This document shows, in pieces, positions 1-5,824 of a stretch of DNA of 5,824 bases. The stretch comes from Bacillota bacterium (GTDB taxonomy: Bacteria; Bacillota; Clostridia; Oscillospirales; Butyricicoccaceae), in contig JAUZPW010000108.1 of assembly GCA_030705725.1 (NCBI GenBank), positions 1 to 5,824 of the forward strand, read 5' to 3'. The notes under the pieces are model-generated. The model was not told the origin of the DNA, searched no databases, and saw only the letters and a list, made by a program, of their open reading frames with translations. The translations under genes and the position numbers were made by a program. How positions within the stretch are numbered: position 1 is the first letter of the stretch; each line of letters opens with the position of its first letter.

Positions 1-233
1 AGAAAAAAAGAAGCTCCTATGTCGCGCATGTTTCTGTATCCGCACATAACGACGGCGATCCCCGACGAATCCATAAACGTCAGTTTGCTCAGATCAAAAA
101 TCAGCCTCCTCGGAGCATACAGATCTATGATATTCTCAAGGTAACGCATGGTTTCCTTGGCTTCATGATGTCCGAGCTCTCCGGAATATTCGACCACTAT
201 TCCTTCTTCGATTTTTCTATGACTGATCGGCAT
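1..233 (-). CDS. spoIIAA: Anti-sigma-F factor antagonist SpoIIAA (N-terminal part, runs off the left edge)
   Basis: STAS-domain protein that, in the known sporulation pathway, binds the anti-sigma factor SpoIIAB and frees sigma-F in the forespore; SpoIIAB inactivates it by serine phosphorylation and SpoIIE reactivates it. Translating from the ATG at 233-231 gives 77 codons beginning MPISHRKIEEGIVVEYSGEL. Seen directly: a SGELGHHEA segment at residues 17-25, matching the family's GELDHH motif except that Asp is Gly, and FMDSSGIAVVM at residues 54-64, the signature STAS phosphorylation loop, with Ser57 equivalent to the phosphorylated Ser58 of Bacillus subtilis. The start is supported by a GAGGT ribosome site at 244-240, 7 nt from the ATG. 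The family is about 110 residues, so roughly 30-40 residues are missing outside the window. spoIIAB and sigF would be expected next but cannot be seen. A generic STAS anti-sigma antagonist (RsbV-like) is the main alternative; the GEL-HH and FMDSSG motifs favour SpoIIAA. Confidence 0.9.
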   Translation of the reverse strand, partial: MPISHRKIEEGIVVEYSGELGHHEAKETMRYLENIIDLYAPRRLIFDLSKLTFMDSSGIAVVMCGYRNMRDIGASFF

Positions 234-256
234 ACAGATACCTCATTCCTCTCGAA

Positions 257-296
257 TAAAAAATAAAAAAGACCGTGCGCAGCTTTGCACACGGTC
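257..296 (-). terminator. Intrinsic terminator of the valS-folC operon
   Basis: On the minus strand GACCGTGTGC (296-287) pairs with GCGCACGGTC (280-271) across a 6-nt loop, giving 10 pairs with one G-U wobble. It is followed at once by a T-rich run (270-257, TTTTTTATTTTTTA). On the plus strand the wobble becomes a C-A mismatch and no T-run follows, so the terminator points in the direction of folC transcription. It lies about 40 nt after the folC stop and ends about 24 nt before the spoIIAA start. Confidence 0.9.
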
Positions 297-322
297 ATTA
301 TACTTTTATATGCTTGTCCTTT
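297..322 (-). promoter_or_regulatory. Possible spoIIAA promoter (sigma-H-like or sigma-A)
   Basis: A perfect TATAAT hexamer (302-297) lies directly against the first base of the terminator stem. Upstream, AAAGGACAA (322-314) fits the sigma-H -35 consensus RNAGGAWWW with one mismatch. GTATAAT (303-297) fits the sigma-H -10 consensus RNNGAAT with one mismatch, but the 10-nt gap is one or two shorter than usual. Read as sigma-A, the -35 hexamer at 17-bp spacing (ATAAAA) is poor. A sigma-H promoter would suit spoIIAA, which is sigma-H-driven in Bacillus. This is a pattern match only. Confidence 0.35.
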
Positions 323-338
323 TATGGCACTTTATGGT

Positions 339-1619
339 TTATTTTTCCATCAGCTTTCTTTTAGCCTGTCCCAGCATGTAAAGAGAGCCGCAGACTAGTA
401 TCACGTCGTCATTTTTGGCTTTACTAAGAGCAAGCGCCACCGCGTCGTTAATTTCAGGCACCCGGTATACATTTTGGCAATGTTTCTCGGCGATTGACGC
501 GGCGGAGCCCGCTTCCAAGGCGCGCGGGGTCTCCGGCGAGGTCGCGATAAAAACATCCGAGCGCATTGCTATCTGCGGAATGCAAAAGGCGTATTCCTTG
601 TCTTTCAGCATGCCCATAACCGAAATCAGACGTTTTCCGCTGAAAAGGCAGTCGATCTCGGATGAAAGCGCCGTTATCCCGCCGCGGTTATGCGCGCCGT
701 CGATTACGCAGAGCGGTTCTTGCCTTACGGTCTCAAGCCGCGCCGGGAACTTAGTCTCCCTGATCCCATCAGCTATATTCCCGTCGGTGATGCAAAAGCC
801 TCGTTTTCTGAGGGCTCTGCCCGCTTCAATAACCGACAGGGCGTTTAATATCTGATGCTCTCCGGCGAGGGGTACAAAAACCTCCAAACTGCCGTACCGG
901 ATTTTTGAGCCGCTTATATCTCGGCTCAAAACCGTAAGCTTCGTCGTGTCCGGAACCGTCAGGCAGGCTTTTTTCTCCAAGCAGGCTTCGTTTATTATTC
1001 TTTGCGCGGTTAATGGATTGTTTGCGTATGCTAAAACGTCCGAGCCCTCTTTTATAATGCCGCATTTTTCAGCCGCAATCTGCTCTAACGTATCGCCGAG
1101 GTATTCCGTATGATCCTCGGATAATGAACATATCACAGCCGCTTCGGGAGCTTTTATAACGTTCGTTGCATCGAAGCGCCCGCCTAGGCCAACTTCAAGG
1201 CTGACAAAGTCGCAGCCTTTACAAGCGAAGTAATCAAAGGCAACCGCCGTTATTATTTCAAATTGGTTAAGCGGTTCAAGCCCCGCGCCGCAGAGCTTTT
1301 CTATATGCGGGACAAGCCTCGATAAGTGAAAAGAAAAATCCTCTTCCGTAATCTTCGCACCGTCAAGCTGGATTCTTTCCAAAAAATCCTCGACGTAGGG
1401 CGATATATAAAGGCCCGTTTTGTAGCCCGCGTACTTTAACACGGATGCGAGCATCGCGCTCGTGCTGCCCTTGCCGTTAGTTCCGGCGATATGGACGTAT
1501 TTAAGCTTATCCTGCGGGTTTCCGATTGAACTTAAAAGGGCGCTAATTCTCCCAAGACCGGCCTTTGATCCGAAGCGAAGAGCTTTATCCAAATAACTCC
1601 TCGCCTGTTCATACGTCAT
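339..1619 (-). CDS. folC: Bifunctional folylpolyglutamate synthase / dihydrofolate synthase
   Basis: Cytosolic Mur-ligase-family enzyme that uses ATP to add glutamate to dihydropteroate (making dihydrofolate) and to extend the glutamate tail of folates. The 426-residue product has the usual full length. Visible motifs in order: P-loop GTNGKGS (46-52); LEVGLGGRFDATN (141-153); SEDHTEYLG (167-175) followed by IAAEKCGIIKEG (181-192), where Lys185 corresponds to the lysine carbamylated in this family; FPARLE (291-296); IDGAHN (306-311) of the C-terminal glutamate-ligase domain; and the closing CGSLYMLGQAK (410-420). The ATG shares its A with the valS stop (TGATG), which implies translational coupling. 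An AAAGGGG ribosome site lies inside the valS end at 1637-1631, 11 nt upstream, a slightly long gap. It should be co-transcribed with valS and therefore under the valine T-box. Whether the enzyme truly has both activities cannot be told from sequence alone. Confidence 0.96.
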   Translation of the reverse strand: MTYEQARSYLDKALRFGSKAGLGRISALLSSIGNPQDKLKYVHIAGTNGKGSTSAMLASVLKYAGYKTGLYISPYVEDFLERIQLDGAKITEEDFSFHLSRLVPHIEKLCGAGLEPLNQFEIITAVAFDYFACKGCDFVSLEVGLGGRFDATNVIKAPEAAVICSLSEDHTEYLGDTLEQIAAEKCGIIKEGSDVLAYANNPLTAQRIINEACLEKKACLTVPDTTKLTVLSRDISGSKIRYGSLEVFVPLAGEHQILNALSVIEAGRALRKRGFCITDGNIADGIRETKFPARLETVRQEPLCVIDGAHNRGGITALSSEIDCLFSGKRLISVMGMLKDKEYAFCIPQIAMRSDVFIATSPETPRALEAGSAASIAEKHCQNVYRVPEINDAVALALSKAKNDDVILVCGSLYMLGQAKRKLMEK

Positions 1620-4246
1620 CAGCTTTTCAGCCCCTTTATGCTCTCGCCGAGCTTTGCAAGCAGCGCATTCAGCTTATTTAACCGTTCTCTTTCCATTTCG
1701 ACGACAGACGCCGGAGCTTTGTTAATAAAGCTCTCGTTTTTAAGCTTAGCGGAAACGCGTTCGATATTCGCAAGAGCTTCGGCTCTTTCTTTTTCAAGCC
1801 TTTTAAGCTCCGCGTCAAAATCGACAAGCTCGGAAAGCGGCATCAGGATCTGAGCGCCCTCCGTAACGACCGAAACCATTTTCGACAGATCGGCCGGCGG
1901 CTCGCTTTGGATTTCTATCGAGCTTGCGTAGGCAAGCTTCGTCATAAAGCTCTTTCCCGCCGAAAAATCGCTCATTCGGTCGGTAACGATGATAAGGCTT
2001 GATTTTTTCGATACAGGAACGTTCATTTCCGCGCGGCGGTTGCGGACAGCCTTGATCGCGCGCATCAGGAGCTCCATCGAAGCCTCCTCGTCTGGGTAGG
2101 ACAGCGATTCGTCGTATTTGGGCCATTCGGAAATCATAATAGACTCGCCCGAATGCGGCAGGGCCTGCCAGATCGCCTCCGTGATAAACGGCATGAACGG
2201 ATGCAGGAGCTTCATCGTATTCGAAAGAACGTAGCAGAGAACTCTTTGGGCCTGCATACTCTTTTCTTTATTCTGAAGCCTCAGCTTTGAAATTTCTATA
2301 TACCAGTCGCAGAAATCGTCCCAAATAAAATCGTTCAGCTTCTGCGCCGCTATCCCGAGTTCGAATCTGTCGATATTCTCGGTTACTTCCCTGACAAGTG
2401 AGTTAAGCTTCGAAACAATCCATTTATCCTCGAGCTCGAGCTTTTCGGGCAGCCCCGAAATTTGACCGTCCGTCAGATTCATCTGCACGAATCGGGACGC
2501 GTTGTAAATCTTATTGCAGAAGTTCCGGCTCGCCTCCACCCTTTCGGTCGAAAAACGCATATCGTTTCCGGGACTGTTTCCGGTCGCCAGTGTAAAGCGC
2601 AGCGCGTCGGCGCCGTACTTATCTATGATCTCAAGGGGATCTATGCCGTTTCCGAGCGACTTCGACATTTTTCTTCCCTGTGCGTCGCGCACAAGCCCGT
2701 GAATGAACACCGTCTTGAATGGTTCTTTTTTCATATGCTCCATGCCCGAGAAAATCATGCGGGCAACCCAGAAGAAAATAATGTCGTAGCCCGTAACAAG
2801 CACGCTTGTCGGGTAAAAGAAATCGAGGTCCGCCGTTTTATCCGGCCATCCGAGGGTCGAAAACGGCCATAGCGCCGAGGAAAACCATGTGTCGAGCACG
2901 TCCTCATCCTGTTTAATTTTTTTGGACCCGCATTTCGAACAGCAGACCGCGTCCTCGCGGCTGACCGTTATCTCTCCGCAGTCTTCGCAGTACCAGGCCG
3001 GAATTCTGTGCCCCCACCAAAGCTGGCGTGAAATGCACCAGTCGTGCACGTTTTCCATCCAGTTCGTATAGGTTTTTGAAAAGCGGTCGGGCACAAACTG
3101 CACCGTGTGGTCTTTGACAACGTCGATTGCGGCCTTTGCCAGCGGCTCCATTTTAACGAACCACTGCGCCGACGTTAACGGCTCAACGGTCGTGCCGCAG
3201 CGGTAGCACGCGCCGACATTATGGCTGTAATCCTCGATTTTAACAAGCATGCCCTGCGCCTGAAGGTCGCGCACTATGGCCTTTCGCGCTTCAAAACGGT
3301 CAAGTCCCTGATATTTTCCGCCGTTTTCGTTTATTTTCGCGTTTCCGTCAAGGACAAGGATGAAATCCAGATTGTGGCGCTTACCCATATCAAAATCGTT
3401 CGGGTCGTGGCATGGGGTCACCTTCACGCAGCCCGTTCCGAACTCCATTTCGACATAGTCGTCTGCAAAAATCGGAATTTTGCGTCCCACAAGCGGAAGT
3501 ATGGCGTATTTGCCGATCAGATGCGCATAGCGCTTGTCGTTGGGATTGACCGCGATGCCAGTATCGCCAAGCATGGTTTCGGGCCTTGTCGTCGCGACTA
3601 CCAAGAACTCGTCGCTGCCCTCTATCGGGTATTTTATATGCCAGAGGTGCGAATCCTGCTCGTTATATTCGACCTCGGCGTCCGAGAGCGCCGTTATGCA
3701 GTTCGGGCACCAGTTTATAATTCGGCTGCCCCTGTATATAAGGCCTTTCTCGTAAAGGCTGACAAACACTTCTCTGACCGCCTTTGAGCAGCCCTCGTCC
3801 ATAGTGAAACGCTCGCGGCTCCAGTCGCAGGACGATCCGAGCTTTTTAAGCTGTTCTATTATGCGGCTGCCGTATTTCTGTTTCCAGTCCCAGACGCGCT
3901 CCAGAAACTTTTCGCGGCCGAGATCGTAGCGGGTTATGCCTTCTTCCTTCCTGAGCGCTTCCTCGACCTTAATCTGCGTCGCTATCCCGGCGTGATCCGT
4001 GCCCGGCACCCATAGCGACGCGTATCCCTGCATTCTTTTTGTTCGGATCAGTATATCCTGAAGCGTTTCGTCGAACGCATGGCCCATATGCAGCTGCCCC
4101 GTAACATTCGGCGGCGGAATCACAATGGAAAACGGCGTTTTGGAGGCGTCAGCCTCCGCTTTGAAATAACCGTTTTTTTGCCAGAAATCGTAAAGCTCGT
4201 CTTCAAGGCCGTGCGGATCATAAGTTTTAGGCAGTTCTTTTGCCAT
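1619..4246 (-). CDS. valS: Valyl-tRNA synthetase
   Basis: Class Ia aminoacyl-tRNA synthetase that charges tRNA-Val with valine and hydrolyses mischarged Thr-tRNA-Val. The chosen start gives 875 residues, a normal length. Numbered from that start: HMGH signature at 53-56; editing (CP1) domain with ATTRPETMLGDT (218-229) and VKVTPCHDPNDFDMG (274-288), whose Lys275, Thr277, Asp281 and Asp284 match the known editing-pocket residues of the Thermus enzyme; KMSKS at 526-530; DALR-type anticodon-binding domain around 600-750; and a charged C-terminal tRNA-binding coiled coil from about 807, with FINKAPASVVEMER. Four CxxC pairs (180/183, 347/350, 420/423, 436/439) are possible zinc ligands. An in-frame ATG three codons upstream (4255) is less likely because it touches the ribosome site. 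No frameshift or missing catalytic motif was seen. It is first in the operon with folC and preceded by a T-box leader. Confidence 0.98.
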   Translation of the reverse strand: MAKELPKTYDPHGLEDELYDFWQKNGYFKAEADASKTPFSIVIPPPNVTGQLHMGHAFDETLQDILIRTKRMQGYASLWVPGTDHAGIATQIKVEEALRKEEGITRYDLGREKFLERVWDWKQKYGSRIIEQLKKLGSSCDWSRERFTMDEGCSKAVREVFVSLYEKGLIYRGSRIINWCPNCITALSDAEVEYNEQDSHLWHIKYPIEGSDEFLVVATTRPETMLGDTGIAVNPNDKRYAHLIGKYAILPLVGRKIPIFADDYVEMEFGTGCVKVTPCHDPNDFDMGKRHNLDFILVLDGNAKINENGGKYQGLDRFEARKAIVRDLQAQGMLVKIEDYSHNVGACYRCGTTVEPLTSAQWFVKMEPLAKAAIDVVKDHTVQFVPDRFSKTYTNWMENVHDWCISRQLWWGHRIPAWYCEDCGEITVSREDAVCCSKCGSKKIKQDEDVLDTWFSSALWPFSTLGWPDKTADLDFFYPTSVLVTGYDIIFFWVARMIFSGMEHMKKEPFKTVFIHGLVRDAQGRKMSKSLGNGIDPLEIIDKYGADALRFTLATGNSPGNDMRFSTERVEASRNFCNKIYNASRFVQMNLTDGQISGLPEKLELEDKWIVSKLNSLVREVTENIDRFELGIAAQKLNDFIWDDFCDWYIEISKLRLQNKEKSMQAQRVLCYVLSNTMKLLHPFMPFITEAIWQALPHSGESIMISEWPKYDESLSYPDEEASMELLMRAIKAVRNRRAEMNVPVSKKSSLIIVTDRMSDFSAGKSFMTKLAYASSIEIQSEPPADLSKMVSVVTEGAQILMPLSELVDFDAELKRLEKERAEALANIERVSAKLKNESFINKAPASVVEMERERLNKLNALLAKLGESIKGLKS

Positions 4247-4255
4247 ATAAGCCAT

Positions 4256-4260
4256 CCCCT
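4256..4260 (-). promoter_or_regulatory. valS ribosome binding site, deciding the start codon
   Basis: On the minus strand AAAAGGGG runs directly into an ATG at 4255 with no gap, whereas the second in-frame ATG at 4246 is 9 nt from the AGGGG core. The second ATG also gives MAKELPKTYDP, the usual beginning of bacterial ValS. The start at 4246 is therefore preferred, trimming three residues from the longest frame. Confidence 0.85.
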
Positions 4261-4261
4261 T

Positions 4262-4305
4262 TTCAAAAATAAAAAAACTTCGTCCTTTTAGTAAAGGACG
4301 AAGTT
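4262..4305 (-). terminator. Regulated terminator of the valS T-box leader
   Basis: On the minus strand AACTTCGTCCTTT (4305-4293) and AAAGGACGAAGTT (4288-4276) form a perfect 13-bp stem with a 4-nt ACTA loop, followed by TTTTTATTTTT. It ends just upstream of the valS ribosome site and is the default structure when tRNA-Val is charged. Confidence 0.95.
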
Positions 4306-4324
4306 AAACTCCGCGGTACCACCC
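4296..4324 (-). promoter_or_regulatory. T-box sequence and antiterminator
   Basis: The conserved box GGGTGGTACCGCGG occupies 4324-4311. It can form the antiterminator with the 5' arm of the terminator: GCG (4314-4312) with CGT (4300-4298), and GG(G) with the following CC (4297-4296), leaving the TGGTACC bulge free to bind the tRNA acceptor end. These bases overlap the terminator arm, so the two structures exclude one another. The pairing on the GGG side is short. Confidence 0.85.
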
Positions 4325-4423
4325 AATTTTCGTGCAATGCACGCGCTCAAAAGGACGCTTAAGCATCCCGCTCCCCTTTAACGGAGGGATTCCGGCAAAG
4401 CCTACTTAAATTTTTCGGTTTGC

Positions 4424-4521
4424 GGCTTCGGGGCTACCTTCCGCAATATCCGGCACGGGAACTTACACCCTCCGTTCCCTCTCTGCGCTCCTGAATATGC
4501 GTACTCCTCCCCAGCATCGCC
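4424..4521 (-). promoter_or_regulatory. T-box Stem I with GUA specifier
   Basis: Outer helix GGC (4521-4519) with GCC (4426-4424), then unpaired GATGCT and GAA resembling the conserved kink-turn, then GGGG (4512-4509) with CCCC (4433-4430). The specifier loop has AGGAGTA on the 5' side and GAAGGTAG on the 3' side; the GTA at 4437-4435 is a valine codon followed by a purine, as is usual. Above it CGCATATTC pairs with GGATATTGCG with one bulged base. The distal part carries CAGAGAG and a GGGAAC/GTTCCC hairpin whose loop contains GGGTGTAA, like the AG-bulge and distal-loop elements of T-boxes. The fold was made by eye. Confidence 0.8.
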
Positions 4522-4539
4522 TTTTGCTGTTTTGGAATT

Positions 4540-4574
4540 ATTATATATTATATTTAGTTTTCGGTAAATGTCAA
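4540..4574 (-). promoter_or_regulatory. Sigma-A promoter of the valS-folC operon
   Basis: A consensus -35 TTGACA (4574-4569) and consensus -10 TATAAT (4552-4547) are separated by 16 bp. A second TATAAT sits 7 bp further on (4545-4540). Transcription should start around 4540 or a little downstream, just before the T-box Stem I. The -35 begins one base after the stop codon of the upstream gene. Confidence 0.85.
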
Positions 4575-4575
4575 C

Positions 4576-5824
4576 TCATTTTACCAGTATAATTCTTACT
4601 TTACCGCCTTCCGACAGTCCTCTGTCAGAATAAATACCGAAGCTTGTGAAATTTGCCTTTGCTTCCGAAAGCGTAAGGAATTTCTTTTGCTCCGAGGAAT
4701 AAACCTGAACGTCGTCGGAAAGCTTTATATACCCGTCGGACACGGTAACGCCCTTCGCGCCGTCAAAATCGCCGAGTGTAACCGTTCCCATAAATTTAAG
4801 AAGCTTGCAGGGCAGATTTGTGTAGCACTTCATATTTTCCATTCCCTTGGCTACTTCTCCGGGAGTGCCTATATTGCCTCCGTTCTTTTCCGAATAATAC
4901 GATTTGGTGCCTCCGCTCTGCTGTAAAGTGACCGTATTGCCGGAAGAATCATTCCCGGCGGCAAAAATACCGTATTCATAACCGTTTCCGGTTACGTCTC
5001 CAAGTATTATGTGCGTAACTCTTCCCGCGTAATCGGTAAATATCCTCCTGATGTTGTCGCTTTTCACAACCGGAATATGTATATCGCTTGCTGACACCTC
5101 AATTATCGGGGCGCTCGGGTCCACCTGCTCGAACACCCTGACTCCCGAAAGGACCTTCGCCGCGCCCAGCGTACCCGCTGAAATATTCCAGTCCCCCGAC
5201 ACATACTGCTTTGTTTCAGACGCCAGCAGGATCATTTTACCGTTCCTGTCCTGCAAAACCTTAACGAGTTTTCCTTCAAGCTTGTAAATCGTAGGAACGC
5301 TGGCACCGTTGAACCTTGTATAATCGTAAGCCGACAGTTCGACAGGAAGCTCGACATTTATACCGGACATAAGCGTAACCTTTGCCCCGGAGTCGTTAAG
5401 CGAAGAAAGAATCCCGATTTGTTCAAATTGTAGCTTTTGCGCCGGATATACCGCCGCGACGTTCATATTCGGGTCAAAAAGCAGAGTGACAAGATCGTTA
5501 TAGGAAACGCCGCTGAAATATTTAGCCGCTTCCTTCGTTACGGAAAATTCCTTGCCGAGTACGGTAACGGAGCTTGGGTGCGTAAACGAGGGCGACGCCT
5601 TCTGGAAAATTCCCGTAAGCTTTTTGTCGGATACATAATATGTGCCGTTCGAGTAGGTTACTATGTCGTATTGCTTGACGTCTGCGGCGGAGGCCGGATT
5701 CCCGTTTTTTATCACCTTGGAGTTTGCCGGGAGGGCTGCCACGGAGGTCGTTCCGAAAACATACGCCGTACCGGACATATCGGCGCTTTCCACCGAAACC
5801 AGGGATATTTTTCCTTCCGAATCG
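4576..5824 (-). CDS. Probable exported surface protein, C-terminal part (S-layer-homology protein type); start outside window
   Basis: The reading frame is open to the right edge, giving 415 codons that end in TGA at 4578-4576. A GTG at 5793-5791 lies inside the frame and has no reason to be the start, since the frame continues upstream as DSEGKISLVS. Numbered from the edge, visible segments are DVKQYDIVTY (48-57), YYVSDKKLTGIFQKASP (62-78), SSVTVLGKEFSV (84-95), VTHIILGDVTGNGYEYGIF (269-287), and a final SFGIYSDR...GGKVRIILVK. From memory, these resemble the C-terminal regions of clostridial (Oscillospiraceae-type) proteins that carry S-layer-homology domains at the other end. The composition is Ser/Gly/Thr/Val-rich with alternating hydrophobic residues, suggesting beta-structured modules; no membrane segment or sorting motif is visible. 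The SLH domains and signal peptide would be outside the window, so export and cell-wall attachment are inference. The biochemical function is unknown. No terminator separates it from the valS promoter. Confidence 0.7.
   Translation of the reverse strand, partial: DSEGKISLVSVESADMSGTAYVFGTTSVAALPANSKVIKNGNPASAADVKQYDIVTYSNGTYYVSDKKLTGIFQKASPSFTHPSSVTVLGKEFSVTKEAAKYFSGVSYNDLVTLLFDPNMNVAAVYPAQKLQFEQIGILSSLNDSGAKVTLMSGINVELPVELSAYDYTRFNGASVPTIYKLEGKLVKVLQDRNGKMILLASETKQYVSGDWNISAGTLGAAKVLSGVRVFEQVDPSAPIIEVSASDIHIPVVKSDNIRRIFTDYAGRVTHIILGDVTGNGYEYGIFAAGNDSSGNTVTLQQSGGTKSYYSEKNGGNIGTPGEVAKGMENMKCYTNLPCKLLKFMGTVTLGDFDGAKGVTVSDGYIKLSDDVQVYSSEQKKFLTLSEAKANFTSFGIYSDRGLSEGGKVRIILVK

Larger units (their letters stand above)
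4262..4530 (-). promoter_or_regulatory. T-box riboswitch leader (valine-tRNA responsive) of valS-folC
   Basis: A cis-acting RNA that reads tRNA-Val charging: uncharged tRNA pairs with the specifier codon and, through its CCA end, with the T-box bulge, favouring the antiterminator and read-through into valS. Seen in the sequence: Stem I (4521-4424) with a kink-turn-like base; a GTA specifier at 4437-4435; a further hairpin (arms at 4390-4383 and 4373-4365); a small hairpin CGTGC-ATT-GCACG (4343-4331); the conserved GGGTGGTACCGCGG box (4324-4311); and a terminator (4305-4276). The TGGT of the box can pair with ACCA, suiting a tRNA with discriminator A, as expected for tRNA-Val. Start and end are approximate. 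Confidence 0.95.

Noticed and set aside
247..253. GAGGAAT as a sigma-H -10 element just before spoIIAA
   Set aside because: No AGGA-type -35 lies 11-12 nt upstream, where there is only the terminator T-run; the sequence is more simply part of the ribosome-site region.
826..1065. 79-codon minus-strand frame inside folC
   Set aside because: It is an alternative frame of an intact folC; its product is rich in Arg/Gly with no family resemblance.
3221..3787. 188-codon open frame on the plus strand
   Set aside because: It lies wholly opposite valS in the region coding its editing domain, has no recognisable protein motif or evident ribosome site, and is best explained as a shadow of valS codon usage.
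4253..4255. Upstream ATG as the valS start
   Set aside because: The ribosome site touches it with no spacing; the ATG at 4246 has 9-nt spacing and gives the usual ValS N-terminus.
4331..4343. CGTGC-ATT-GCACG inverted repeat as an operator site
   Set aside because: It falls inside the T-box leader just before the T-box and is better explained as one of the leader's RNA stems.
4992..5012. Dockerin or EF-hand-like DVTGNG motif in the surface protein
   Set aside because: Only a single DVTGNGYEYG segment is present, without the paired calcium loops and helices of a dockerin, and it lies in the middle of a beta-rich region.
5791..5793. GTG as the start codon of the surface-protein gene
   Set aside because: The frame stays open to the window edge and the region just upstream of the GTG reads as protein rather than a leader, so this is an internal valine.

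Overview
All four genes lie on the minus strand, so the window reads right to left. It looks like a chromosomal segment of a spore-forming, low-to-mid-GC Firmicute, most likely a clostridium of the Oscillospiraceae/Ruminococcaceae type. Three things point there: a tRNA-sensing T-box leader, a SpoIIAA-type sporulation protein, and an exported-looking protein resembling the C-terminal part of clostridial S-layer-homology proteins. The genus assignment is inference; no 16S rRNA or other marker is present.

Layout from right to left. Positions 5824-4576 hold the C-terminal 415 codons of a probable cell-surface protein whose start lies outside the window. One base after its stop codon begins a near-consensus vegetative promoter (4574-4547). 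This drives a leader of about 290 nt that is a textbook T-box riboswitch: Stem I with a GUA valine specifier, a conserved GGGTGGTACCGCGG box, and a perfect 13-bp terminator. Next come valS (valyl-tRNA synthetase, 4246-1619) and folC (folylpolyglutamate/dihydrofolate synthase, 1619-339), which overlap by one base (TGATG). An intrinsic terminator (296-257) ends this operon. The first 77 codons of spoIIAA (233-1) follow; its C-terminal part is outside the window.

How it works together: uncharged tRNA-Val should stabilise the antiterminator and raise expression of valS and, by co-transcription, folC. spoIIAA, the anti-anti-sigma-F gene, should be uncoupled from that operon by the terminator. A possible promoter lies directly against the terminator hairpin, which would let spoIIAA transcripts start inside the stem and avoid termination.

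No mobile element, CRISPR array, tRNA or rRNA gene was seen. The genes are largely ordinary housekeeping genes. I did not find convincing evidence of an undescribed multi-gene system; the best leads are regulatory details in the two intergenic regions and the poorly characterised surface protein.
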